Part shown: one piece after another, positions 1 to 7,184 of the stretch
Numbering within the stretch: the first letter of the stretch is position 1
Layout: every line of letters begins with the position of its first letter
Assembly: GCA_023258655.1 (NCBI GenBank)
Contig: JALQWO010000011.1
Location: 1-20,846 of the forward strand
Direction: 5' to 3'
Length of the DNA: 20,846 nt
Source: Bacteroidia bacterium
Lineage (GTDB): Bacteria > Bacteroidota > Bacteroidia > NS11-12g > UBA955
Notes under the pieces: model-generated
The model's database searches: none
Told to the model about the DNA's origin: nothing
What the model saw: only the letters and a program-made list of their open reading frames with translations
Position numbers and translations under genes: made by a program

Positions 1-1127
1 AGTTGGTTGTTCGTCCTACCTCCGAAGCCATCATTTGGAACACCTACAAGAATTGGATCCAGAGCTACCGTGATTTGCCCATTTTGATCAACCAGTGGGC
101 CAATGTGGTTCGTTGGGAAATGCGCACCCGTTTGTTCTTGAGAACGGCAGAATTCCTGTGGCAAGAGGGACATACAGCACACGCGAGCAAAGAAGAGGCC
201 TTGGTTGAAACCAAAAAAATGTTAGATGTTTACGCGGAATTTGCGGAGAGTTTTATGGCTGTTCCCGTTATCAAGGGTGTAAAAACTGAAAACGAGCGTT
301 TTGCGGGCGCCGACGATACCTATTGTATTGAAGGCATGATGCATGATGGAAAGGCGCTGCAGATGGGTACGAGTCATTTCTTGGGTCAGAATTTTGCCAA
401 AGCCTTTGATGTGAAATTCCAAAGCAAGGAAGGCAAATTGGAGCATGTGTGGGCCACGAGTTGGGGCGTTTCAACCCGGTTGATGGGTGCTTTGATTATG
501 GCACACAGCGATGATGAAGGGTTGGTATTGCCTCCGAAGTTGGCGCCCATTCACGTGGTGATTGTACCCGTATACCGCAGCGAAGAGGATTTGGAAAAGA
601 TCAAAGAAGCCATGAAGCCTTTGACAGCCCAATTGAAGCAAGCAGGTTTAACGGTGAAGTTCGACGACCGAGATACGTACAAACCCGGGTTCAAATTCGC
701 CGAGTGGGAGCTGAAGGGTGTCCCCGTGCGATTGGCCGTGGGCATGCGTGATTTGGAATCACAAAGTGTGGAAGTGGCACGCCGCGATACAAAGGAGAAA
801 TTTGTGGTTTCCATGGACGATTTGCAGGCGCGCATTCTCACTTTGATGGATGAGATTCAAGCCAATCTGTTCAATAGGGCTGCCCAGTATCGCGCAGAAA
901 AGACACACGTGGTGAATACATGGGATGAATTTTTATCGGCCATCAACGAGAAGGAAGGATTTGCGTTGGCGCATTGGGACGGTAGTGGAGAAACAGAGGA
1001 GAAAATCAAAGAATTGACCAAAGCCACCATTCGTTGCATTCCGATGGATCAACATCCTGAGACCGGTGCTTGCATCCTAACGGGCAAACCCAGTCAGGGA
1101 CGCGTTGTATTTGCAAAAGCGTATTAA
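1..1127 (+). CDS. proS: Prolyl-tRNA synthetase, 3' part (archaeal/eukaryotic-type ProRS)
   Basis: Cytoplasmic enzyme that charges tRNA-Pro with proline using ATP. The frame is open at the left edge, so the N-terminus (about 110-120 residues by comparison with the usual ~490-residue form, including class II motif 1) lies outside the window; the visible part is about 375 residues. Visible landmarks are VRPTSEAIIW, the motif 2 region RWEMRTRLFLRTAEFLWQEG, the TSHFLGQNFA and WATSWGVSTRL segments, the motif 3-type VPVRLAVGMRDLES, and the C-terminal end FAKAY with its terminal Tyr, all typical of the archaeal/eukaryotic-type ProRS that Bacteroidota carry. In the C-terminal domain only some Cys of the family zinc site remain (TIRC, GACILTG); HWDGSGETEE has Asp/Thr where zinc-binding relatives have Cys. 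The stop TAA shares the bases TTAA with the stop of the convergent transporter gene. Very sure of the family. Confidence 0.97.
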   Translation, partial: LVVRPTSEAIIWNTYKNWIQSYRDLPILINQWANVVRWEMRTRLFLRTAEFLWQEGHTAHASKEEALVETKKMLDVYAEFAESFMAVPVIKGVKTENERFAGADDTYCIEGMMHDGKALQMGTSHFLGQNFAKAFDVKFQSKEGKLEHVWATSWGVSTRLMGALIMAHSDDEGLVLPPKLAPIHVVIVPVYRSEEDLEKIKEAMKPLTAQLKQAGLTVKFDDRDTYKPGFKFAEWELKGVPVRLAVGMRDLESQSVEVARRDTKEKFVVSMDDLQARILTLMDEIQANLFNRAAQYRAEKTHVVNTWDEFLSAINEKEGFALAHWDGSGETEEKIKELTKATIRCIPMDQHPETGACILTGKPSQGRVVFAKAY

Positions 1128-2089
1128 TGTTTTTCTCTCGATGAGAGGATGGCTTGGGTGAAAATCGCACCCAAGATGATGCATGCCCCAAGGTAGAACC
1201 AGAGGTTTAGGTCTTTGTTCTCATTGAAAATGAGGGCGCCGAGAACGATGCCATAGATGGGCTCTAGGTTCACGGTGAGGTTGGAAGTGAAAGCAGACAA
1301 TTGTTTCAGCGCATAAGTGCCCAAATAGAAGGTGAGATTGGTACAGAGGACTGCCAACAGGGCTATCCAAACAAAATCCCAAGGACCGCTTTGTAGGTTC
1401 TGTAGGGTCATGGCTGAAAGGTTGATACTGGGCAGGGATTGGTAATCGCCTGTTGGAAATAGGCAGATAATGACACTTAAAAAAATGGCCCCAGAAATCA
1501 TTTCAATGGTTGATATCGCCAAAGTTGGTGCGGATTGAATGTGTTTTTTATTGAGCGTGGTAAATGTGGCGGCCAAGGCGGCACTGAGTATACCTGTGAT
1601 GATGGCCCAGCCGTAAGACAAATTGGGTTGTGCGGCAGTGGCTTTTGGCTGCGCGGGGAGTGAAAAATAAATCAACACGATGCCAAGCATGACAATCAGT
1701 CCCATGAGAATATCGCGGAAGGAAAAGGATTTTCTCAGTACCAAGGGTTCAATGATGGCTGCGAAGAACGAGGCTGATCCAAGGCAGGCGAGGGTAATGG
1801 AAACGGAATTCCCGAGTTTGATGGATCCGTAAAAGGTAATCCAATGCGCACAAACGATAAGACCGATGCCGGCAAAATTGATGATGGTTTTGGGCGACAG
1901 GGATTTGAGCTGTTTCCATACGGCGGGTAGCATCAAATAGACAGCTGCGGTGATGGCCATTCGGTGCCAAACCAAATACAAGGAACCATAGGAAATGAGT
2001 TTGCCCAAGATGGCGGTGAACCCCCATAGGAACACGGCACTGTGGAGTGCGATAAAGGCTTTGGTGCGGGGAGTGGTGGTGTTTGGCAT
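1124..2089 (-). CDS. EamA/RhaT-type (DMT superfamily) transporter
   Basis: Inner-membrane transporter of the drug/metabolite superfamily, 321 residues, which is the usual length for the ten-helix, two-EamA-repeat form. The N-terminus has the typical first helix (ALHSAVFLWGFTAILGKLIS), followed by VWHRMAITAAVYLML; the second half begins around GWAIITGILSAALAATFTTLNKK, and the last helices contain LTVNLEPIYGIVLGALIFNE, the conserved EP motif of EamA repeats. The substrate cannot be told from sequence; family members export amino acids, nucleobases or other small metabolites. The gene stands alone on its strand: its end overlaps proS tail to tail by 4 nt, and a promoter plus two hairpins lie in its 134-bp upstream gap, which suggests its own regulation. 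The start at 2089 is the first ATG after the hairpin and gives a normal N-terminus. Confidence 0.9.
   Translation of the reverse strand: MPNTTTPRTKAFIALHSAVFLWGFTAILGKLISYGSLYLVWHRMAITAAVYLMLPAVWKQLKSLSPKTIINFAGIGLIVCAHWITFYGSIKLGNSVSITLACLGSASFFAAIIEPLVLRKSFSFRDILMGLIVMLGIVLIYFSLPAQPKATAAQPNLSYGWAIITGILSAALAATFTTLNKKHIQSAPTLAISTIEMISGAIFLSVIICLFPTGDYQSLPSINLSAMTLQNLQSGPWDFVWIALLAVLCTNLTFYLGTYALKQLSAFTSNLTVNLEPIYGIVLGALIFNENKDLNLWFYLGACIILGAIFTQAILSSREKH
1153..1175. other. 8-bp perfect stem-loop just past the proS stop
   Basis: CTTGGGTG (1153-1160), a 7-nt loop, and CACCCAAG (1168-1175) form a perfect stem 26 nt downstream of the proS stop, inside the end of the opposing transporter gene. 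There is no T-tract on either side, so it is not a canonical intrinsic terminator; it may cap the 3' end of the proS mRNA or be chance. Confidence 0.3.
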
Positions 2090-2097
2090 ACCCTCTT

Positions 2098-2127
2098 AAA
2101 AAATCAAGGCCGCTGATTAGAGCGGCC
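2098..2127 (-). terminator. Terminator-like hairpin directly before the EamA start codon
   Basis: Read on the minus strand: GGCCGCT, 6-nt loop CTAATC, AGCGGCC (perfect 7-bp GC-rich stem, 2127 to 2108), then TTGATTTTTT with a T6 run at 2103-2098. It ends 8 nt before the transporter ATG. It can end transcripts coming from manC (stop at 2224), but it also lies downstream of the predicted transporter promoter, so it could act as an attenuator. Confidence 0.75.
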
Positions 2128-2162
2128 AGGATGTTGGTATATAAAAGCGCGTAACAGTTGGC

Positions 2163-2183
2163 GTTATCGAAATAACCGATAAC
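2163..2183. repeat. Perfect inverted repeat at the predicted EamA transcription start
   Basis: GTTATCG (2163-2169), 7-nt spacer, CGATAAC (2177-2183). It directly follows the -7 box on the minus strand, so it either is an operator around +1 or forms a hairpin at the extreme 5' end of the transporter mRNA. A second ATAAC (2172-2176) allows an alternative shorter stem with 2163-2167. Confidence 0.5.
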
Positions 2184-2187
2184 ACTA

Positions 2188-2218
2188 CAAATATATCAAA
2201 TCGGCTTGAGATTGCAAA
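2188..2218 (-). promoter_or_regulatory. Bacteroidota-type promoter for the EamA transporter
   Basis: On the minus strand TTTG (2218-2215) is followed after 19 bp by TATATTTG (2195-2188), a perfect TAnnTTTG -7 box with a normal spacing for the phylum's main sigma factor. The start of transcription would fall near 2182-2184, giving a leader of about 93 nt that holds both hairpins. Confidence 0.65.
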
Positions 2219-2223
2219 AAAAT

Positions 2224-3306
2224 CTAATTGAATTTTCCTTTGTAACGGTCTTTGATTTCGTTCACAATGGTTTTCAATTCTTGCTCTTTGTCTTTGTTCA
2301 TGACCAACAATACTTCGTCTGATTCTACGATGACGATATTGTCGATTCCATTGACCACAATCAGCTTTTGGGTGTTGTTGAAAATCAAGCTTTCAGAGGT
2401 GTTGTAGACGTGAACATGTTTACCTACGATGGCATTGTTTTTATCGTTGCGATCGGAAACGTCCCACAAACTTTTCCAAGTTCCCAAATCGTTCCAGCCA
2501 AAATTGGCAGGCATCACAAATACTTCACTTTCTTTTTCCAAAACGCCGTAATCGATACTGATACTGGGGGTCAGGGAATACGCTTGTTCAAGTTGCTCAG
2601 GGTATTGGCTGCTCAGGGTATCCACATCGGCAAAAATTTGGTGGATTTCGGGGATGTGCTTTTCGATGCTTTTGTTGATGGCCTTCATGCTCCAAACGAA
2701 AATCCCCGCGTTCCACAGGAATTCACCACTTTCCAAGAAACTCTTCGCGATGTCTTCATTGGGTTTTTCTGTGAAGGTTTTTACGCGGTGTAACCCACTT
2801 CCATCCAATTCGGGATTGAATTGAATGTATCCGTATCCAGTATCGGGGCGGGTGGGTTTGATTCCCAAAGTGACCAGTGCTTCGTGCTGGGCGGCGAAGT
2901 TCATGGCGTGTTGGGCGGTTTCTATGAAGGCGATCTCGTTGCTGATGAGGTGGTCGCTGGGGGCAACCAAACATACTGCATCTGGGTTTTTTTGCGTGAT
3001 ATGGCGATTGGCCAAGGCAATACATGGCGCGGTGTTTTTCGCCAAGGGTTCATGCAAAATCTGGGAGATGTGCATCTCAGGGATGTGTGATTGCACCAAA
3101 GGAACATAATCGGTGTTTGTCACTACGTATATGTTCTCTTTGGGAACCATGTGACAGAAGCGATTGTAGGTTTGTTTGATTAGCGATTCACCGGTTCCCA
3201 TGATATCGATGAATTGCTTCGGGAAACTCTTTTTGCTTACGGGCCAAAATCGACTGCCGATTCCGCCTGCCATGATCAACACATAATGGTTCTTGTTTTG
3301 GCTCAT
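2224..3306 (-). CDS. manC: Mannose-1-phosphate guanylyltransferase, single-domain form
   Basis: Makes GDP-mannose from mannose 1-phosphate and GTP, the donor for mannose, fucose and related sugars in LPS, capsule or glycoprotein glycans. The nucleotidyltransferase signature GGIGSRFWPVSKKSFPKQF lies at residues 14-32, with VAPSDHLI, TGYGYIQ, FTEKPN and the WNAGIFVW segment in the expected order. At 360 residues it has the catalytic and left-handed beta-helix parts but not the C-terminal mannose-6-phosphate isomerase cupin of the longer bifunctional enzymes (about 470 residues). Its ATG overlaps the kdsD stop (ATGA, 4 nt), so the two are translationally coupled. The next feature downstream is the terminator-like hairpin at 2098-2127. 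The symbol is the common name for this activity; cpsB or rfbM are used for the same enzyme. Confidence 0.92.
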   Translation of the reverse strand: MSQNKNHYVLIMAGGIGSRFWPVSKKSFPKQFIDIMGTGESLIKQTYNRFCHMVPKENIYVVTNTDYVPLVQSHIPEMHISQILHEPLAKNTAPCIALANRHITQKNPDAVCLVAPSDHLISNEIAFIETAQHAMNFAAQHEALVTLGIKPTRPDTGYGYIQFNPELDGSGLHRVKTFTEKPNEDIAKSFLESGEFLWNAGIFVWSMKAINKSIEKHIPEIHQIFADVDTLSSQYPEQLEQAYSLTPSISIDYGVLEKESEVFVMPANFGWNDLGTWKSLWDVSDRNDKNNAIVGKHVHVYNTSESLIFNNTQKLIVVNGIDNIVIVESDEVLLVMNKDKEQELKTIVNEIKDRYKGKFN

Positions 3307-4283
3307 AGAATGCCTTCTCTGTAAAGGTCGTGCAAATGTACAACGCCAAAGTAAATACTCTGTTGCGTTACAAGTATTTGGGTGATTTTCTTGGTTTGCA
3401 TCAAGGCGGCGACTTCTGTGGCCATGACTGAAGCTTCTACGGTTATGGGCGATTTGCCCATGATTTGAGCGGCTGTTAGGTGGTGAAAGGAATCGTGATT
3501 TTCCAACATTCTGCGGATATCGCCATCGGTGACAATTCCCACAATTCGCTGTTCGCTATCCACCACAGCTGTGGCACCAAGACGGTTTTGGGTGATGGTG
3601 AGTATAACGTCTTTCCAAGGTGTTTCCGGTGAAACGGCCGGTTTGGCATTTTGCTGTGCAATGCTTCCGCATTGGAGGTAGAGTTTTTTGCCCAAGGCAC
3701 CCCCGGGATGGTACTTGGAAAAATCTTGGCTGTTGAATCCCCGCATTTGAATCAGCGCAATGGCCAAGGCATCGCCCATGAGCAATTGGGCCGTGGTGCT
3801 GGTGGTTGGTGCGAGGTTGTTGGGACAGGCCTCGCTGTCTACCGTGGTATTGAGAATATAATCGGCTTGTTGGGCCAACTGACTATCTATATTGCCCACC
3901 ATAGCAACCAAGGGGTTGTTGTTGCGTTTGAGCAAGGGAGCCAAGGATTGAATTTCTGGGGTATTACCACTTTTGGATATGGCAATGACAACATCATGGG
4001 GTTGTATCATGCCCAGGTCGCCGTGGATGGCATCAGCGGCGTGCATAAATAAGGCGGGTTGACCGGTGCTGTTGAGGGTGGCAACAATTTTCTGGGCGAT
4101 AATGGCACTCTTGCCAATACCCGTGAAAATGGCACGTCCTTTTTGTTGCAACAACAACTCAACCACAGCAGCGAACTGATCGTCGATGTAGTTGGTCAAG
4201 TTTTGCAGTGATTGCAATTCGCGACGAATCGCTTCTTGGCCATGAGATTGTATCAGTTTTGCGTTGACTTGCGGTGAGGACAT
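3303..4283 (-). CDS. kdsD: D-arabinose 5-phosphate isomerase (KpsF/GutQ family)
   Basis: Interconverts D-ribulose 5-phosphate and D-arabinose 5-phosphate, the first step to Kdo for LPS inner core. 326 residues, normal for the family. An N-terminal SIS sugar-isomerase domain (about 35-185) carries GIGKSAIIAQKIVATLNSTG and HAADAIHGDLGMI, and is followed by two CBS domains (about 205-326) with GIVTDGDIRRML. The active-site residues known from E. coli KdsD (Lys59, Glu111, Glu152, His193) have direct counterparts here one position earlier: K58 in GIGKS, E110 in GNTPE, E151 in DSEACP and H192 in KYHPGGALGK. It is first in a two-gene unit with manC, and divergent from recQ across 143 bp. The start at 4283 is the only reasonable ATG. 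Confidence 0.94.
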   Translation of the reverse strand: MSSPQVNAKLIQSHGQEAIRRELQSLQNLTNYIDDQFAAVVELLLQQKGRAIFTGIGKSAIIAQKIVATLNSTGQPALFMHAADAIHGDLGMIQPHDVVIAISKSGNTPEIQSLAPLLKRNNNPLVAMVGNIDSQLAQQADYILNTTVDSEACPNNLAPTTSTTAQLLMGDALAIALIQMRGFNSQDFSKYHPGGALGKKLYLQCGSIAQQNAKPAVSPETPWKDVILTITQNRLGATAVVDSEQRIVGIVTDGDIRRMLENHDSFHHLTAAQIMGKSPITVEASVMATEVAALMQTKKITQILVTQQSIYFGVVHLHDLYREGIL

Positions 4284-4305
4284 GGGATTTTATTGCAAAT
4301 TAACC

Positions 4306-4337
4306 GAAAATTATCTGAGCGGTTATAAAAATCGCAA
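4306..4337 (-). promoter_or_regulatory. Possible promoter of kdsD-manC
   Basis: Minus strand TTG (4337-4335), 21-bp spacer, TAATTTTC (4313-4306), a 7-of-8 match to TAnnTTTG, 23 bp before the kdsD start codon. Reasonable position and spacing, but the last base of the -7 box differs from consensus. Confidence 0.35.
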
Positions 4338-4350
4338 TTCTCAGCGTGCT

Positions 4351-4370
4351 GTTACAATTTTCTTTGTAAC
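4351..4370. repeat. Palindrome between kdsD and recQ
   Basis: GTTACAA (4351-4357), 6-nt spacer, TTGTAAC (4364-4370): a perfect 7-bp inverted repeat in the middle of the divergent intergenic region, without a T-tract. The position suits a regulator binding site acting on one or both genes. No clear TAnnTTTG box for recQ was found in this gap; TTTG at 4363-4366 could serve as a -33 element. Confidence 0.45.
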
Positions 4371-4426
4371 TTCACACAATGGTTCTGGCATTTGCGCAAT
4401 CATTAATCCCCTCGGTCAAATAATTT

Positions 4427-6631
4427 ATGCAATCTGCGGCGGTCGCTCCCAAGATGGAGCCTAAGAAGGTTTTGAAGGAGTTCTTCGGTTTTGATGGTTT
4501 CAAAGGAAATCAAGAAGCCGTGGTGAACAGTATATTGTCTGGGGAGGATTGTTTTGTGATCATGCCCACGGGCGCAGGCAAGTCGATGTGTTATCAACTG
4601 CCAGCAGTCATGATGGAGGGTACAGCCATTGTGATATCTCCGTTGATTGCGCTCATGAAAAACCAGGTCGACAATATTCGGGGTTTCGCGCAAAAAAGTT
4701 CCCTCGCCCATTTTTTGAATAGTTCTTTGACCAAATCGGAATTGAATCAGGTGGTTGAGGATATGTTGAGTGGTGAGACCAAATTGCTCTATGTGGCTCC
4801 GGAAACCTTGAAGAAGGATGAAACCATTGACCTCCTGAAGCAGGTGAAGATTTCTTTTGTGGCCGTTGATGAGGCTCACTGTATTTCTGAATGGGGCCAT
4901 GATTTCAGGCCTGAGTATCGCAGAATCAAGCAAATGGTGAAATCCATCGATGATGTTCCTGTGATGGCTTTGACGGCCACAGCCACGCCAAAGGTGCAAC
5001 AAGACGTGCAGAAGAACTTGGGCATGATGTCGTCGAACCTGTTCAAGAGTTCTTTTAACAGGTCCAATTTGTTTTATCAAGTGCGTCCGAAAGGACGAAA
5101 GGATATCGTTCACAAGGAAATCATTTCGTTTATCAAAGCCCGACCCAACAAAAGCGGTATCGTTTATTGTTTGTCGAGGAAAAAAGTAGAGGAAATCTCG
5201 GAGATGTTGAATATGAATGGCATCAAGGCGTTGCCTTACCATGCGGGCTTGGATTCCAAAGTTCGCGGTCAACATCAAGACGCTTTTTTGATGGAGGATT
5301 GTAATGTGATTGTGGCTACCATCGCGTTTGGCATGGGGATAGACAAGCCAGATGTGCGGTTTGTGATTCACTACGATGTTCCCAAGAGTTTGGAGGGGTA
5401 TTACCAGGAAACAGGAAGAGGCGGTAGAGATGGTCTGCAGGGGGATTGTTTGTTGTTTTATAATCCATCGGACATTGAGAAGTTGGAGAAATTCATGAAG
5501 GACAAGCCCGTTGCTGAGCAGGAAATTGGCAGTTTGTTGATTGCGGAAACAGCGGCATTTGCGGAGAGTAGTCATTGCCGAAGGAAATTGTTGTTACACT
5601 ATTTTGGAGAGCCTTTTGAGGAGCAGCATTGCAATAAAATGTGTGATAACTGCGCCAACCCCAAACCCAAACAAGAGGTAACACAGGAATTGGTGTCGAT
5701 GTTGAAAGCCATTGCAGGGTTGAAGAGTGAACTGGGCATGAACCATTTGGTGAACTATTTTGTGGGCAAACGCATCGATAGCATCCGTGATTACGGACAT
5801 GATTTGTTGGCTACGTTTGGTTTTGGCAAGGATAGGGACAAGTTGTTTTGGAAATCGCTCATGAGATTGGCTTTGGTGCATGGCTATCTCAACAAAAACA
5901 TCGAAAAATATGGCTTGATGAGCATTTCAGAGGAGGGTGAGGCCTACATGAAGGCACCCAAATTCCATGAAATGGCGGTGGATGTGGAGTTTGAAAATGT
6001 GAGTGATGAAGACTTTGAGAACTTCAAGGCGGAGAGTGTTTGTGATGAGGAATTGTTTAATCACTTGAAGGATTTGCGCAGAAAGGTGGCCAAAGAAATG
6101 TCACTCCCACCCTATGTGATTTTTCAGGACCCCAGTTTGGAGGATATGGCTACCAAATACCCCATGAACTTGGAAGAATTGGGAAATATCAACGGTGTAG
6201 GGAAAAACAAAGCACAAAAATTTGGTGAGCCCTTTGTGGCATACATCTCTGAGTTTGTGAAGGAGCATCAAATTGAACGCCCCCAGGATATCGTGTTGAA
6301 GGGCAATTCTGAGCGATCGGCCAAGCGTGTAAATATCATTTTGAATATCGATAAGAAAGTGGATTTGCCGGATATCGCGAAGCAGTTGGGTATTTCATTT
6401 GACGAATTGTTGCATGAATTGGAACAAATAGTGAATTCGGGTACCAAATTGAATTTGCGTTATTTCTTGAATCAATTCTTGGAAGAGGAATTGCAAGCCG
6501 AAGTATTGGCTTATTTCAAAACCACGGAAGAAGCAAACATTGATGAAGCGGTGGCCTATTTCGATGGCGATTTCAGTCATGAGGAATTGGAACTTATGCA
6601 CATTCAATTTTTGAGTGACGTAGGGAATTGA
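4427..6631 (+). CDS. recQ: ATP-dependent DNA helicase RecQ
   Basis: 3'-5' DNA helicase of recombination and replication-fork repair, 734 residues. Walker A is MPTGAGKSMCYQLP (46-59), the DEAH box is at 148-151 in VDEAHCISEWGHDFRPEY, TATATP is motif III, and motifs V-VI are in ATIAFGMGIDKPDVRFVIH and QETGRGGRDG (328-337). The RecQ zinc module has C384, C402, C406 and C409. A winged-helix RQC region follows, then an HRDC domain at about 541-612 with the helix-hairpin GNINGVGKNKAQKFG. The last ~110 residues (from about 625) look like an extra helix-turn-helix tail, as in several RecQ proteins with a C-terminal HTH; that part is inference. The first ATG at 4427 is used; a second ATG at 4454 (residue 10) is equally possible because the first nine residues are not conserved helicase sequence. 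Confidence 0.96.
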   Translation: MQSAAVAPKMEPKKVLKEFFGFDGFKGNQEAVVNSILSGEDCFVIMPTGAGKSMCYQLPAVMMEGTAIVISPLIALMKNQVDNIRGFAQKSSLAHFLNSSLTKSELNQVVEDMLSGETKLLYVAPETLKKDETIDLLKQVKISFVAVDEAHCISEWGHDFRPEYRRIKQMVKSIDDVPVMALTATATPKVQQDVQKNLGMMSSNLFKSSFNRSNLFYQVRPKGRKDIVHKEIISFIKARPNKSGIVYCLSRKKVEEISEMLNMNGIKALPYHAGLDSKVRGQHQDAFLMEDCNVIVATIAFGMGIDKPDVRFVIHYDVPKSLEGYYQETGRGGRDGLQGDCLLFYNPSDIEKLEKFMKDKPVAEQEIGSLLIAETAAFAESSHCRRKLLLHYFGEPFEEQHCNKMCDNCANPKPKQEVTQELVSMLKAIAGLKSELGMNHLVNYFVGKRIDSIRDYGHDLLATFGFGKDRDKLFWKSLMRLALVHGYLNKNIEKYGLMSISEEGEAYMKAPKFHEMAVDVEFENVSDEDFENFKAESVCDEELFNHLKDLRRKVAKEMSLPPYVIFQDPSLEDMATKYPMNLEELGNINGVGKNKAQKFGEPFVAYISEFVKEHQIERPQDIVLKGNSERSAKRVNIILNIDKKVDLPDIAKQLGISFDELLHELEQIVNSGTKLNLRYFLNQFLEEELQAEVLAYFKTTEEANIDEAVAYFDGDFSHEELELMHIQFLSDVGN

Positions 6632-6695
6632 CCTTGTTGCATGTGAAATGTGCCCTGCCTGTTGTTATTTTGCATTGTAACGCAAGTCAACATCT

Positions 6696-7184
6696 TTGAG
6701 CACACAGCCCACTTTTGAGGAAATTTACAAGAAGTACAGACCGGCTTTGATGCAGTTTGCGTATTCCATTACGCGCAGTGTTTCGGATGCAGAGGAGGTT
6801 GTGAACGATGTGTTTATCGCCATTTGGGAGCGTCACCAAGACTTGTTGGGCATGGAATCTTTGAAGAGCTATTTGTTTCGTTCCGTGAAGAATCGGTGTT
6901 TAAACCAGATCAGTCGAAACCGATTGCCATTCGATGAAATGAAGGAGGAAATGCCTGTGCCAAGCAAGGATCATAATGCTTTGGAACACATGGTTGCGAA
7001 GGAATCGGGTGCGAGAATTACCGAATTGATTGATAAGTTACCCACCAAATGCAAGCAAGTGTTTTTATTTAGTCGGGTTCATGAATTGAGTTACAAGGAG
7101 ATAGCCGAGTTGATGGACATTTCTCCCAAGACCGTAGAAAATCAAATCGGTCTGGCCTTGAAGTTTTTGAAGGAACACTATTGA
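6696..7184 (+). CDS. ECF-type RNA polymerase sigma factor (sigma-70 family)
   Basis: Alternative sigma factor of 162 residues. Region 2 spans about 8-75 (FEEIYKKYRPALMQFAYSI, SDAEEVVNDVFIAIWE, LKSYLFRSVKNRCLNQISR) and region 4 about 105-162 (LPTKCKQVFLFSRVHELSYKEIAELM, then SPKTVENQIGLALKFLKEHY), which matches the large Bacteroidetes group of ECF factors. The start must be TTG at 6696: an in-frame TAA lies at 6678-6680, there is no ATG or GTG in between, and the next ATG (residue 19) would cut into region 2. It follows recQ by 64 bp on the same strand. No FecR-type anti-sigma or SusC/D genes flank it, which is unusual, since many of these factors are followed by their anti-sigma gene. Its end overlaps the end of convergent bshA by 7 nt. 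Confidence 0.92.
   Translation: MSTQPTFEEIYKKYRPALMQFAYSITRSVSDAEEVVNDVFIAIWERHQDLLGMESLKSYLFRSVKNRCLNQISRNRLPFDEMKEEMPVPSKDHNALEHMVAKESGARITELIDKLPTKCKQVFLFSRVHELSYKEIAELMDISPKTVENQIGLALKFLKEHY

Noticed and set aside
4403..5575. 390-codon open frame on the minus strand
   Set aside because: It lies wholly antisense to the RecQ helicase core, has low-complexity His/Gln/Leu-rich composition and no recognisable domain; it is a codon-bias shadow.
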